DNA of 64,000 nt from Flavobacterium paronense. Lineage in GTDB: Bacteria; Bacteroidota; Bacteroidia; Flavobacteriales; Flavobacteriaceae. Both the position numbers and the translations under genes were made by a program. The notes beneath the pieces were generated by a model that did not search any database, was not told where the DNA came from, and saw only the letters and a list, made by a program, of their open reading frames with translations. The stretch lies in contig NZ_JAUFQN010000019.1 of NCBI RefSeq assembly GCF_030409795.1, positions 2,728,001 through 2,792,000 of the forward strand, read 5' to 3'. Shown here piece by piece: positions 34,969 through 46,256 of this stretch; the first letter of the stretch is position 1, and the number at the start of each line of letters is the position of its first letter.

Positions 34969-37800
34969 TTATGGATTAATTGTGATTGAAGCAAACCATT
35001 GTTGTCCAATAGCACCTGCTCCGATTACTTGAATATAGTCTTTCCCGAATAAATTATTAGCCCCAACTTTTAAAACTGATTTTAATTTTGGAATAGCATA
35101 ATTGATTTGAGCATCAAAAACTACGTTTTCAGGAACCATACCATCAGCAAAAGAAGATTGCCATAAATATTCTGTATTCCATCTTACATTTGTATTAAAT
35201 CCGAAGTTCTTAAATAATTTTTGGTTTCCTAAAGAAGCTTTTACTCTATGTTTAGGTGTGTTAAAACTTGGGATAAAACTTGGATCTTTAGCTTGGTCAA
35301 AAGTATATTCTGCATAATTATAATTCGCACTCAGTTCAAAATCTTTATAGATTTTATTTGACAATCCGATACCGAATCCTAATGAGGTTACTTCCGATTT
35401 TGAGTTGTCATAAACTTGATATACTCTTCTGTCTCCGTTTGATATAGCCGCAACCGGAGCATACGTTGCTAAATCTGTCGGGTCAAATGTATTTACATCA
35501 CCATAATAAGGTGTGATAACTCTGGATTGATTTAAAAAATCATTATAGATGTTGTAATATCCACTAATATCAACGGTTAAATTTTTGATAACTGAACGAT
35601 AACCGATATCAAACGCTTGTACTCTTTCTGGTTTTACTAAATTAATCTTGGCTACTTCCAGAAGTGCTGCTGCTGTTGGAAGTGCTTGCCCCGATGCAAC
35701 TGCTGCAGAAAATGCTTGTACTGATGTTAATGTAAATGAATTACCATAGGCTTCAACACCTGATAAAGTAGCTGTAGGATTACCTCCATTTATTACTTGT
35801 CCAGCTGTACTAACAGGAAGTGTTTCAACATATCTTGATAAGTTATCTGGAGCAGAACCAATTAAAGCGAATGGCCCTAAATTCAAACCAATGTATTGAT
35901 CTTGTGTAGTTGGATTTCTGAATCCCGTTTGATAGGATGCTCTGAAATTATGCTGCTTATTGGCTCCTGCTGAATACACAAAAGAAACTCTTGGTGAATA
36001 AGAACCATCAAAATTTTGTGATTTATCATAGCGGATGGAACCCGTAAATTTTAGTCGTTCTTCTTTCATAAATTTCTTTTGCACTTGACCATAAACTCCG
36101 TATTCATCGTATCTTAATGGACCATCATAATCTGTAAAAATAGTTCCTGAAGAATTCATTTCATATTGTCTGTAAGAACCTCCTAATTGAATTTCAGCCA
36201 CTTTTATTATGTCTCTGAAATTATAGTTAACATCAGCATGGTATAATTTTGATTTGTCTTGAAATTTAGAACCCGTTACTAAATCTGGGTCAGCAGTTAC
36301 TGTTGCTAAAGCATTGTTGAAATCTGTAGAACCTGGTAAAAATCTTCCTGTATCTGCGGTAGATCTCGCTATACCATGTGCTTGTTCTGGAGTTGCTCCG
36401 GCTAAAGTAGATTGAATGTAAGCACCAGCATATTGACCAAACCAAGTAGCATCTGATTTCCATGCGCGGTTTACATTCCATGCAGCGAAACGCATATCAT
36501 AAGAATCTCCGGCATTTTCATCTGTCATATAACCTCTCACAAAATAGTTTTTCCCTTTAAACTCAAGTCTGGTTTGATTGATAAAGAAATTTTTCAAGGC
36601 GTATCTATTTGCTCCTTGATAAATTGTGTTTCCTAAACCTAACTTATGTTGAAAGATAATTTCATTTTCATCTGCCCAAGGTTTGAAATGGAATGAGAAA
36701 TCAGCTTTTAAACTTTTGATGTTGTTATCATTTAAATCTTGTTCTCTGTAACCTGTTCTGGCAACATTGTAATTTGGTAATAAGTTAACAGCTGATTGCG
36801 GAATTAATCCTAAATTGGCTAAAGAAAGTCCAACACTCTTTATGTTGGTAGAAACTTCATCTCCGTAACTATTCAAACCATCATAATTTGGGTTTACTAC
36901 TGAACCAGAATTATTAACTGCTACGTCTCTGGGATCAGCAGCTATCCATTCAGAAGCTTTCATGAAGGTAAAATTGGCTTTTGCTGCAAAATGTTTAGAA
37001 AAAGCGTGTGCTGCTCTAATCCCAAAATCCCAGTAATCATTTGTTCCCGCAACTTCTTGAGTAGTTTGACCATATTTGAAATAGAAACTCAACCCTTGGT
37101 TAGTGAAAGGACTTTTACTATTCATGAACATAATTCCGTTGAAAGCATTTGCACCATATAATGCAGATGAAGCTCCAGGAAGAAGCTCTACACTAGCAAC
37201 ATCTAACTCAGAAACTCCAATTAAATTCCCTAAAGGGAAGTTCAATGCCGGAGAAGAGTTGTCCATCCCATCGACTAATTGCATAAAACGAGTGTTAGCA
37301 ATGGTTGCAAAACCTCTGGTATTGATTGATTTAAAAGAAAAACTACTTGTGTTAAAATGAACTTCTTTTAAATTTTCAAGACCATCATAGAATGTTGCTG
37401 CAGTTGTGTTTTTGATTTCTTTTTGGCTCATTCTTTCGATTGTCACCGGAGATTGCAAAACTTTTTCAGGTGTTCTCGATGCAGAAACAACAATTTCATC
37501 TAGTTTATTTTCTTCATCTGTTAATGCAACACTAACATTTTGATTGTTAGATGTAACGTTAACCTTTTTTACCCCAAAGCCAACACTAGAAATTTCAATG
37601 TTAAATGGTGGTTTTTTTGTAGTTGTTAAATTAAAATTTCCGTCACTATCTGTCAATGTTCCGGCATCATCACCAGTTACTTTAACATTAGCTCCCGAAA
37701 CTGGTTGGTTCTTACTGTCTTTTACCGAACCCGATATTGAAGTTTGCGCAAAGGATATGCCGCAAAAAAACAATGAAACGATAAATAAATAAATCTTCAT
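34969..37800 (-). CDS. TonB-dependent outer membrane receptor with carboxypeptidase-like N-domain
   Basis: 943 residues from the ATG at 37800, where the signal peptide (MKIYLFIVSLFFCGISFAQ) begins; the ATG at 37839 lies inside the promoter. Residues 20-105 form a carboxypeptidase-like regulatory beta domain (ISGSVKDSKNQPVSGANVKV). The plug follows (VVSASRTPEKVLQSPVTIER to LYGANAFNGIMFM) and then a 22-strand-type barrel to the C-terminus. Energised uptake through TonB. There is no SusD partner, so it is not a glycan (SusC) system; the next gene encodes an SGNH hydrolase lipoprotein, suggesting a lipid- or ester-type substrate. Confidence 0.92.
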   Translation of the reverse strand: MKIYLFIVSLFFCGISFAQTSISGSVKDSKNQPVSGANVKVTGDDAGTLTDSDGNFNLTTTKKPPFNIEISSVGFGVKKVNVTSNNQNVSVALTDEENKLDEIVVSASRTPEKVLQSPVTIERMSQKEIKNTTAATFYDGLENLKEVHFNTSSFSFKSINTRGFATIANTRFMQLVDGMDNSSPALNFPLGNLIGVSELDVASVELLPGASSALYGANAFNGIMFMNSKSPFTNQGLSFYFKYGQTTQEVAGTNDYWDFGIRAAHAFSKHFAAKANFTFMKASEWIAADPRDVAVNNSGSVVNPNYDGLNSYGDEVSTNIKSVGLSLANLGLIPQSAVNLLPNYNVARTGYREQDLNDNNIKSLKADFSFHFKPWADENEIIFQHKLGLGNTIYQGANRYALKNFFINQTRLEFKGKNYFVRGYMTDENAGDSYDMRFAAWNVNRAWKSDATWFGQYAGAYIQSTLAGATPEQAHGIARSTADTGRFLPGSTDFNNALATVTADPDLVTGSKFQDKSKLYHADVNYNFRDIIKVAEIQLGGSYRQYEMNSSGTIFTDYDGPLRYDEYGVYGQVQKKFMKEERLKFTGSIRYDKSQNFDGSYSPRVSFVYSAGANKQHNFRASYQTGFRNPTTQDQYIGLNLGPFALIGSAPDNLSRYVETLPVSTAGQVINGGNPTATLSGVEAYGNSFTLTSVQAFSAAVASGQALPTAAALLEVAKINLVKPERVQAFDIGYRSVIKNLTVDISGYYNIYNDFLNQSRVITPYYGDVNTFDPTDLATYAPVAAISNGDRRVYQVYDNSKSEVTSLGFGIGLSNKIYKDFELSANYNYAEYTFDQAKDPSFIPSFNTPKHRVKASLGNQKLFKNFGFNTNVRWNTEYLWQSSFADGMVPENVVFDAQINYAIPKLKSVLKVGANNLFGKDYIQVIGAGAIGQQWFASITINP

Positions 37801-37828
37801 TTGGTTTTGATTTTGTTGGTTTATGACG

Positions 37829-37860
37829 CCAAAGTACAAATATTTCTTTTACATTATCAA
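37829..37860 (-). promoter_or_regulatory. Candidate promoter of the TonB receptor-SGNH operon
   Basis: On the minus strand TTG (37860-37858), a 21-base spacer and TACTTTGG (37836-37829), close to TAnnTTTG. The start codon chosen at 37800 follows 28 bases later. Confidence 0.5.
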
Positions 37861-38031
37861 AAAATATTGGGTATTTTTATTAATAATTTATTTTAATGAT
37901 TTCTTGTTGACAATATGGCATTTGGGCATTTTTTAAGTTTTTATTAACGATTTGGCATTATTGCTAAAAAAAAAATTATGCGCACATACAAAATGAAACT
38001 TTTAATAAATTAATCATAAAATTTTGAACAA

Positions 38032-38059
38032 AAAAAAGCGAGACATAGTCTCGCTTTTT
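38032..38059 (-). terminator. Terminator after glmS
   Basis: On the minus strand AAAAGCGAGAC-TAT-GTCTCGCTTTTTTTT is a perfect hairpin with a T run, 20 bases after the glmS stop. Confidence 0.9.
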
Positions 38060-38078
38060 AGCTATTTTATGTTGATAA

Positions 38079-39929
38079 CTATTCTACAGTAACTGATTTC
38101 GCCAAATTTCTTGGTTGGTCTACATTACAGCCCCTTAATACCGCGATATGATAAGACAATAATTGCAAAGGAATTGTTGTTATTAATGGTGATAAAGCAT
38201 CCGAAGTTTCTGGAATTTCGATAACGTGATCAGCTAACCCTTTAACTTGAGTATCGCCTTTAGTTACAACAGCGATAATCTTTCCGCTTCTGGATTTAAT
38301 TTCCTGGATATTACTAACCACTTTATCATAATGCCCTTGTTTTGGTGCTATTACTATTACTGGCATTTGCTCATCAATTAAGGCAATTGGTCCGTGTTTC
38401 ATTTCGGCAGCAGGATAACCTTCGGCGTGTATATATGAGATCTCTTTGAGTTTCAATGCGCCTTCTAATGCAACAGGGAAATTATAACCTCTTCCTAAAT
38501 ACAAACAGTTTGTTGCATTTTTAAATTTGGTTGCTATTTCTTTAGCTTTCTCATTAGTTGAAGCTAATGCTTCGGCAACTTTTTCAGGAATAACTTCAAG
38601 TTCTTGTAAATAGCGGTGGAAATCAGAATTTGACAAAGTCCCTTTAGCTTTTGCCAAACGCAAGGCTATCATAGTCAATACGGTAATTTGTGTGGTAAAA
38701 GCTTTGGTTGAAGCTACTCCAATTTCCGGCCCAGCATGTGTATAAGCGCCAGCATTAGTTTCTCTTGAAATGGATGAACCAACAACGTTACAAACTCCGA
38801 ATACAAAAGCACCTTTTTCTTTGGCCAACTTAATAGCCGCTAAAGTATCGGCTGTTTCACCAGATTGCGATATGGCAATTACCACATCATTTTTATTAAT
38901 TATCGGATTTCTATATCTAAATTCTGAAGCATATTCAACCTCAACCGGTATTCTGGCAAACTCTTCAATTACATACTCTGCAACTAATCCGGCATGCCAT
39001 GAAGTACCACAAGCTACAATCATTATTCTATCTGCATGAAGAAACTTTTCTATATTATCTTCTAAGCCTGCCATTTGAATAATCCCTTGATTAGCTAACA
39101 ATCTTCCTCTATAAGTATCCTTAATTGCATTAGGTTGCTCATAGATTTCTTTTAGCATGAAATGGTCATAACCGCCTTTTTCTATTTGCTCCAAATTCAT
39201 TTGAAGTTCTTGAATATAAGGATCAACTAAAGAATCATCTTTAATTTTTCTGATTTTCAATGGTTTGTGAAGTCTAACGATAGCCATTTCTTCATCTTCT
39301 AAATAGATAGCGTTTGAAGTATATTCAATAAAGGGAGATGCGTCAGAAGCGATAAAAAATTCCTCTTCTCCAACTCCAATTGCTATTGGACTTCCTAACC
39401 TTGCAACGATAATTTCATCTGGGTTTTCTTTGTCAAAAACACAAATAGCATAAGCTCCAACAACTTGGTTTAGAGCAATTTGAACTGCTTTTCCAAGCTT
39501 TATGTTTTCTTTCTTTTTTACGTCTTCAATTAGATTTACCAAAACTTCAGTATCTGTATCTGATTTAAAAGTATATCCTCTTTTAAGTAACTCTTTTTTT
39601 AACGGTTCATAATTTTCTATGATTCCGTTATGAATAATTACAATATTCCCCGAATTTGAAACATGAGGATGAGAATTAATATCATTAGGAACTCCATGAG
39701 TTGCCCAGCGAGTATGTCCCATTCCAATAGTTGCTTTAGAGGATGCAATATCCTTCGACTTGTCTTCAAGGTCAGAAACTTTACCTTTAGTTTTAGCAAT
39801 TTTAAGGTCTTTACCATCACATAGCATGATTCCGGCACTGTCGTAACCTCTATATTCTAATCTTTTTAATCCTTTAATTACTATTGGATAAGCTTCTCTA
39901 AATCCGATATAACCAACAATTCCACACAT
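38079..39929 (-). CDS. glmS: Glutamine--fructose-6-phosphate aminotransferase (isomerizing)
   Basis: First step of UDP-GlcNAc synthesis. 616 residues. N-terminal glutaminase with nucleophile Cys2 (MCGIVGYIG), RLEYRGYDSAG and GHTRWATHG; two SIS domains with VACGTSWHAG, AISQSGETADTLAA, ASTKAFTTQ and EGALKLKEISYIHAEG; C-terminal DQPRNLAKSVTVE. Last gene of the group glycogen-synthase-like, DUF4270, glmS (gaps of 17 and 11 bases), pointing to a shared transcript. Confidence 0.98.
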   Translation of the reverse strand: MCGIVGYIGFREAYPIVIKGLKRLEYRGYDSAGIMLCDGKDLKIAKTKGKVSDLEDKSKDIASSKATIGMGHTRWATHGVPNDINSHPHVSNSGNIVIIHNGIIENYEPLKKELLKRGYTFKSDTDTEVLVNLIEDVKKKENIKLGKAVQIALNQVVGAYAICVFDKENPDEIIVARLGSPIAIGVGEEEFFIASDASPFIEYTSNAIYLEDEEMAIVRLHKPLKIRKIKDDSLVDPYIQELQMNLEQIEKGGYDHFMLKEIYEQPNAIKDTYRGRLLANQGIIQMAGLEDNIEKFLHADRIMIVACGTSWHAGLVAEYVIEEFARIPVEVEYASEFRYRNPIINKNDVVIAISQSGETADTLAAIKLAKEKGAFVFGVCNVVGSSISRETNAGAYTHAGPEIGVASTKAFTTQITVLTMIALRLAKAKGTLSNSDFHRYLQELEVIPEKVAEALASTNEKAKEIATKFKNATNCLYLGRGYNFPVALEGALKLKEISYIHAEGYPAAEMKHGPIALIDEQMPVIVIAPKQGHYDKVVSNIQEIKSRSGKIIAVVTKGDTQVKGLADHVIEIPETSDALSPLITTIPLQLLSYHIAVLRGCNVDQPRNLAKSVTVE

Positions 39930-39940
39930 AACAGTAAATA

Positions 39941-41812
<1,872 letters not shown>

Positions 41813-41820
41813 CTATTTTT

Positions 41821-42627
41821 TTAAGAAAGCATCTCTTTATAAAAGTTTGTATATGCTTCGGTAAATTTGTCTTTCGAGGCGAAAGGTAAAAAAGGTTTTC
41901 CTGATGATTCTATAAATTTTGTTAAACTTGCCGACACATTTTCTGACGCAATAATAATACCATCTGAATGCTTAATCGATGCTTTGATAAGGTTTTCATA
42001 ATTAGGCACCTCTAATTCCTGAATGGCATCATGCGGAATGTTGTCAAACTTGATTTTATTTATCATTTCAGAATCTAAAGTACCATCAAACGACTGACTG
42101 TAAACAGATGTCACAATTTTTGTTTCCGAAAACAGCGCTTCGTCTTTGTAATAATGCTTCATGTAAATAGGCAATAAACTCGACATCCAACCATGAACAT
42201 GAATAATATCCGGAACCCAATTTAATTTCTTAACCGTCTCAACAACTCCTTTTGCAAAGAAAATAGCTCTTTCATCATTATCGGGATAAAGCACTCCATC
42301 TTCATCACTGAAAGAGGCTTTCCTTTTAAAATATTCATCGTTATCAATAAAGTAAACTTGAATTCTTTCTTTTGGTATCGAAGCTACTTTTATAATCAAA
42401 GGCATATCCAAATCGTTTACCACTAAATTCATCCCCGACAAACGAATAACTTCATGTAATTGATGTCTTCTTTCATTAATATTACCATATCTTGGCATAA
42501 AAATTCTAATCTGTCCGCCTTGATCATTTATCATTTTGGGAACATCATAAGACATTAAAGAAACCTCATTCTCAGCCAAATACGGCACCACTTCAGATGA
42601 TACATACAATATCCTCTTATCTTCCAT
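41821..42627 (-). CDS. Glycogen/starch-synthase-like N-terminal domain protein (probably not an active synthase)
   Basis: 268 residues. It matches only the N-terminal Rossmann half (GT5 domain) of glycogen synthases: RILYVSSEVVPYL at the start, RIFMPRYGNINER, VYFIDNDEYF, FFAKGVVE, and PDIIHVHGWMSSLLPIYM. The ADP-glucose-binding KxGGL motif that should follow residue 16 is missing (here AENEVSLMSYDV), and the whole C-terminal GT1 domain is absent (full enzymes have about 470 residues). It may be a regulatory or binding protein derived from the synthase. First gene of the group with DUF4270 and glmS; divergent from panC. Confidence 0.8.
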   Translation of the reverse strand: MEDKRILYVSSEVVPYLAENEVSLMSYDVPKMINDQGGQIRIFMPRYGNINERRHQLHEVIRLSGMNLVVNDLDMPLIIKVASIPKERIQVYFIDNDEYFKRKASFSDEDGVLYPDNDERAIFFAKGVVETVKKLNWVPDIIHVHGWMSSLLPIYMKHYYKDEALFSETKIVTSVYSQSFDGTLDSEMINKIKFDNIPHDAIQELEVPNYENLIKASIKHSDGIIIASENVSASLTKFIESSGKPFLPFASKDKFTEAYTNFYKEMLS

Positions 42628-42731
42628 AATCTATTCTACTTTATTATTGGCAATAAAAAACAGGCAAAAGTACAAAAATTTATGCAGTTATTTATGAAAA
42701 TGGTAAGTTTGCAACTCATTTACTAAAGCCA

Positions 42732-43580
42732 ATGCTCCTTTTTACTACTCAAAACGAATTAGTTTCTTATCTCAATTCTGTTTCAAAAAAAGAAACCTCA
42801 ATTGGTTTTGTACCAACAATGGGCGCATTGCATCAAGGACATCTTTCACTTTTAGAACAAGCGCTTCAAAATAATGATTTGGTGGTAATAAGTATTTTTG
42901 TCAATCCAACACAATTTGACAATGCTACTGATTTAGCAAAATATCCAAAAACATTAGATCAGGATATTGAGAAAATCAAAGCTATTTCTGATAACATCAT
43001 TGTATTTGCTCCAAGTGTTGATGACATTTATAATGGCAAAACAGTCTCTACAGCTTTCGACTTTGGCGGATTAGAAAATCAAATGGAAGGCAAGTTTCGA
43101 GTTGGTCATTTTAATGGCGTAGGAACTATAGTAAAACGTCTTTTTGAAATTGTAAAACCAACCAATGCGTACTTTGGCGAAAAAGATTTTCAGCAATTGC
43201 AAATTGTAAAAAAAATGGTTGAAAAAGCCAAAATGTCCGTCAATATAATTGGATGTCCAATTTATAGAGAACCCAATGGTTTGGCAATGAGTTCGCGCAA
43301 CGAAAGATTATCCGAAGTGGAACGAAAAGAAGCGGCAATTATATATAAAACCATTTCACAAGCTAAGGATTTATTTAAAACAAAATCAGCCGCAACAGTT
43401 TCACAGTTTGTGTCAAATACGTTCAAAAAACATCCTAAGTTTGAATTAGAATATTTTCAAATTGCAGACGAAGCTACCTTATTGCCATGTATCAGAAAAA
43501 GCAACGCCAAAAAATATCGCGCTTTCATCGCCGTTTTTGTTAACAATATCAGATTGATTGACACGATTTCATTAAATTAA
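42732..43580 (+). CDS. panC: Pantothenate synthetase
   Basis: Joins pantoate and beta-alanine using ATP. 282 residues. The HIGH-type region [42 protein letters not shown] and the KMSKS-like AMSSRNERL are present. First of panC-panD, separated by 14 bases; together they supply the two last local steps to pantothenate, panD giving beta-alanine. Confidence 0.97.
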   Translation: MLLFTTQNELVSYLNSVSKKETSIGFVPTMGALHQGHLSLLEQALQNNDLVVISIFVNPTQFDNATDLAKYPKTLDQDIEKIKAISDNIIVFAPSVDDIYNGKTVSTAFDFGGLENQMEGKFRVGHFNGVGTIVKRLFEIVKPTNAYFGEKDFQQLQIVKKMVEKAKMSVNIIGCPIYREPNGLAMSSRNERLSEVERKEAAIIYKTISQAKDLFKTKSAATVSQFVSNTFKKHPKFELEYFQIADEATLLPCIRKSNAKKYRAFIAVFVNNIRLIDTISLN

Positions 43581-43594
43581 ATTACTTTAGCGCC

Positions 43595-43945
43595 ATGCAA
43601 ATTGAAGTTGTAAAATCTAAGATTCATAGGGTAAAAGTTACTGGTGCCGATTTAAATTATATTGGCAGTATCACTATTGACGAAACCTTGATGGAAGCGG
43701 CAAATTTGATTGAAGGCGAAAAGGTTTCCATAGTAAACGTCAACAATGGTGAGCGTTTCGATACCTATGTTATCAAAGGCACAAAAAATTCAGGCGATAT
43801 TACATTAAATGGACCAGCGGCCAGAAAAGTTCATAAAGGCGATATTATCATTATTATGTCCTATGCTTTAATGGATTTTGAAGAAGCCAAAAACTTCAAA
43901 CCTTGGTTGGTTTTTCCAAACGAAACTACTAATTCACTGACCTAA
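43595..43945 (+). CDS. panD: Aspartate 1-decarboxylase precursor
   Basis: Makes beta-alanine from aspartate. 116 residues. The self-cleavage site is Gly24-Ser25 in YIGSITIDE; cleavage produces the pyruvoyl group at Ser25. Downstream features [16 protein letters not shown] and [16 protein letters not shown] are typical. Six bases before the next gene, so an operon with panC and the flippase-like gene is likely. Confidence 0.97.
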   Translation: MQIEVVKSKIHRVKVTGADLNYIGSITIDETLMEAANLIEGEKVSIVNVNNGERFDTYVIKGTKNSGDITLNGPAARKVHKGDIIIIMSYALMDFEEAKNFKPWLVFPNETTNSLT

Positions 43946-43951
43946 AATCTC

Positions 43952-44917
43952 TTGAAAAAACAAATCGGTAAATGGTTGACGGTTCTAATTCCTCTTTTGA
44001 TAGGAATAGGAATTATATACTATCAATTTACCACATTGACTTCTGAGGAAATCGGGAAAATTAAGATCAGTTTTGAAAAGGCAAATTATTATTACATCTT
44101 ATTATCGCTCGTTATTGCTTTAGTTGGCTACTGGTCAAGAGCGTATCGATGGAAATTTGCGCTGAATCATTTAGGGTATCAAACCAAATTCTCCACTAAT
44201 TTTTTAACCGTTTGTGTTTCCTATTTGGTCAATCTAACTGTTCCTCGATCAGGAGAAATTACTCGTGCTGCCTTATTAAAAAAATACGAAGACGTCCCGT
44301 TTGACAAAGCATTTGGAACCATCGTTGCCGAAAGAATTGTCGATTTACTCATCTTTTTTCTCTTTGTTTTTATTGGATTTGTTTCCCAATTTGACAAAAT
44401 TTATCAATTCCTTTTAAGTGAAAATGTATCGCTAGAATCCTTGATTATTACTGGAATTGTTGGGCTAGTTTTATTCTTGGTTTTTATACTAATTTGGATT
44501 TATGCCGAGTGGGAAATAATCTTAAAACTAAAGAAAAAATTATCCGGATTGGTTGAAGGTATAACAACAGTTTACAAAATGAAAGACAAATGGAAGTATA
44601 TATTTCATTCGTTTTTTATTTGGTTTTCTTATTTAGCTATGTTTTATATAGCCATATTTGCCTTACCAGAAACTTCAGAAATTAGTTTTGATGTTGTAAT
44701 TATGGGCTTCATTTTTGGCAGCTTGGCCGTTGGTTTTTCTAATGGTGGATTAGGCGCTTATCCTTTTTCTATCGCCTTAATCTTTTCGCTTTACGGAATT
44801 ACAAAAGATGTTGGAACTGCCTTTGGGTGGCTAGTTTGGACATCACAAACCGTTTTGGCAATTCTCCTCGGATTGATTTCCTATGTTTTGCTTCCTGTTT
44901 TAAATAGAACTAAATAA
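43952..44917 (+). CDS. Flippase-like (lysylphosphatidylglycerol synthase TM region/YbhN family) membrane protein
   Basis: 321 residues with about eight hydrophobic helices (first at residues 10-27, then 45-65, 80-100, 120-145, 155-180, 215-240, 245-275, 290-315). The conserved patterns YWSRAYRWKFALN, NLTVPRSGEITRAALL and AERIVDLLIFF identify the integral-membrane family related to the flippase domain of MprF/AglD. Such proteins are linked to lipid or lipid-linked substrate transfer across the inner membrane. The start is a TTG 6 bases after panD; the next ATG would remove the first helix. Confidence 0.87.
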   Translation: MKKQIGKWLTVLIPLLIGIGIIYYQFTTLTSEEIGKIKISFEKANYYYILLSLVIALVGYWSRAYRWKFALNHLGYQTKFSTNFLTVCVSYLVNLTVPRSGEITRAALLKKYEDVPFDKAFGTIVAERIVDLLIFFLFVFIGFVSQFDKIYQFLLSENVSLESLIITGIVGLVLFLVFILIWIYAEWEIILKLKKKLSGLVEGITTVYKMKDKWKYIFHSFFIWFSYLAMFYIAIFALPETSEISFDVVIMGFIFGSLAVGFSNGGLGAYPFSIALIFSLYGITKDVGTAFGWLVWTSQTVLAILLGLISYVLLPVLNRTK

Positions 44918-44975
44918 TTTACTATCTTGCTAATCGTTTTAGCATAATTATTTTATTCAACCAAAACCTAAATTC

Positions 44976-46256
44976 ATGAAAAACCTATTGCTGTTTTTAA
45001 TAGTCATTTGTTCTAATGCTGTTTTTTCTCAAAAAATAACGGATACTATATCGTCTAAAAAACTTAATGAAGATCGAGAAATTATTATTGGTTTACCACC
45101 ATCCTATCAAAAACATCCAAATCAAAAATATCCGGTTTTAGTCTTGTTAGATGGCGATTTTCTTTTTGATGCTTTTCAAGGTGCTTTAAGTTATGGTAAC
45201 TATTGGGACGATTTGCCGGAGGTGATTATAGTTGGAATTACTCAAAACAAAAACAACGAACGTGAAACCGATTGTGCCATTGATGAAACTACTAGCTTAC
45301 CAACCGAAAAAGGCGAAAGTTTTTTCGAGTTTATGGGTATGGAGTTGTTGCCCTATATTGAAAAAAAATACAGAACTGCTCCCTTTAAAATGATTGCTGG
45401 ATTAGATACTACAGCCGCTTTTTTAAATTGTTATCTCTACAAAGACAATCCTGTTTTTGATGCCTATATTTCTATGAGCCCTGAGCTTCCTGCAGGAATG
45501 GAAGAACAAATTCCGGAACGATTAGCTGCAATCAAAAAACCTATTTTTTACTATCATTCTTCTGCAGAGGGCGATGTGAAAAAAATGAGAAATCGAATTA
45601 TTGCCTTAGACGAGGTGGCAAAAAAAATAAGTATTCCAACGCTTAATTATAGGTTTGACGATTTCAAAGGAGCGTCACATTATTCACTGGTTCTGAATTC
45701 GATTCCAAGTGCTTTGTATCAAATTTTTTCTGTTTACCAGCCAATTTCAACTACAGAATTTAACGAAAAAATAGCAGTGTTACCCTCAGGATATGTTGAT
45801 TATTTGGCAAAAAAATATGATGTAATCGAAAAGTCTTTTGCGCTAAAATTAGCCATTCGTTTAAATGATTTCAAAGCAATAGAAGCTGCTATACTAAAAA
45901 ACAAAGCGTACAATGAGTTTGAACCATTAGCACAATTAGCCAAGAAAAATTATCCAAAATCAATGCTTGCTGATTACCAATTGGGTCAGATGTATGAAAA
46001 AACAGGAGAGAATGCAAAAGCAATTAAAGCTTATTTGACAGCTTTTCAACGGGAAGAAATCGGAGATTTAACTAAAGATATGATGGTTGAAAGAGCCGAT
46101 GCATTAAAAAAATTGTTGCCTAAAAAAGGTAAGAAAGGAAAAGAAGAACCTGTTGTAGAAGAAACGCCTCCAACGGATGCAGTTCCAACCGATACTCCTC
46201 CAACAGAGGCAACTCCAACCGACACACCTCCAACAGAAGAGAAAAAAAAGGAATAA
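44976..46256 (+). CDS. Esterase-like alpha/beta hydrolase fold protein lacking the nucleophile, with Pro/Thr-rich tail
   Basis: 426 residues with signal peptide (ending NAVFSQ). Residues 25-260 follow the putative esterase (EstA/Fes-like) fold: REIIIGLPPSYQ, YPVLVLLDGDFLF, VGITQNKNNERETD, LPYIEKKY. The nucleophile elbow, normally AGHSFGG, reads AGLDTTA, so the catalytic Ser is replaced; the late His (GASHYSLVLNSIP) is kept. A TPR-like helical region follows (about 300-375, LADYQLGQMYEKTGENAKAI), then a tail with alternating TPTDTPPTEA units. It is probably not an active esterase. The stop overlaps the radA start (TAATG), so they are coupled. Confidence 0.8.
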   Translation: MKNLLLFLIVICSNAVFSQKITDTISSKKLNEDREIIIGLPPSYQKHPNQKYPVLVLLDGDFLFDAFQGALSYGNYWDDLPEVIIVGITQNKNNERETDCAIDETTSLPTEKGESFFEFMGMELLPYIEKKYRTAPFKMIAGLDTTAAFLNCYLYKDNPVFDAYISMSPELPAGMEEQIPERLAAIKKPIFYYHSSAEGDVKKMRNRIIALDEVAKKISIPTLNYRFDDFKGASHYSLVLNSIPSALYQIFSVYQPISTTEFNEKIAVLPSGYVDYLAKKYDVIEKSFALKLAIRLNDFKAIEAAILKNKAYNEFEPLAQLAKKNYPKSMLADYQLGQMYEKTGENAKAIKAYLTAFQREEIGDLTKDMMVERADALKKLLPKKGKKGKEEPVVEETPPTDAVPTDTPPTEATPTDTPPTEEKKKE

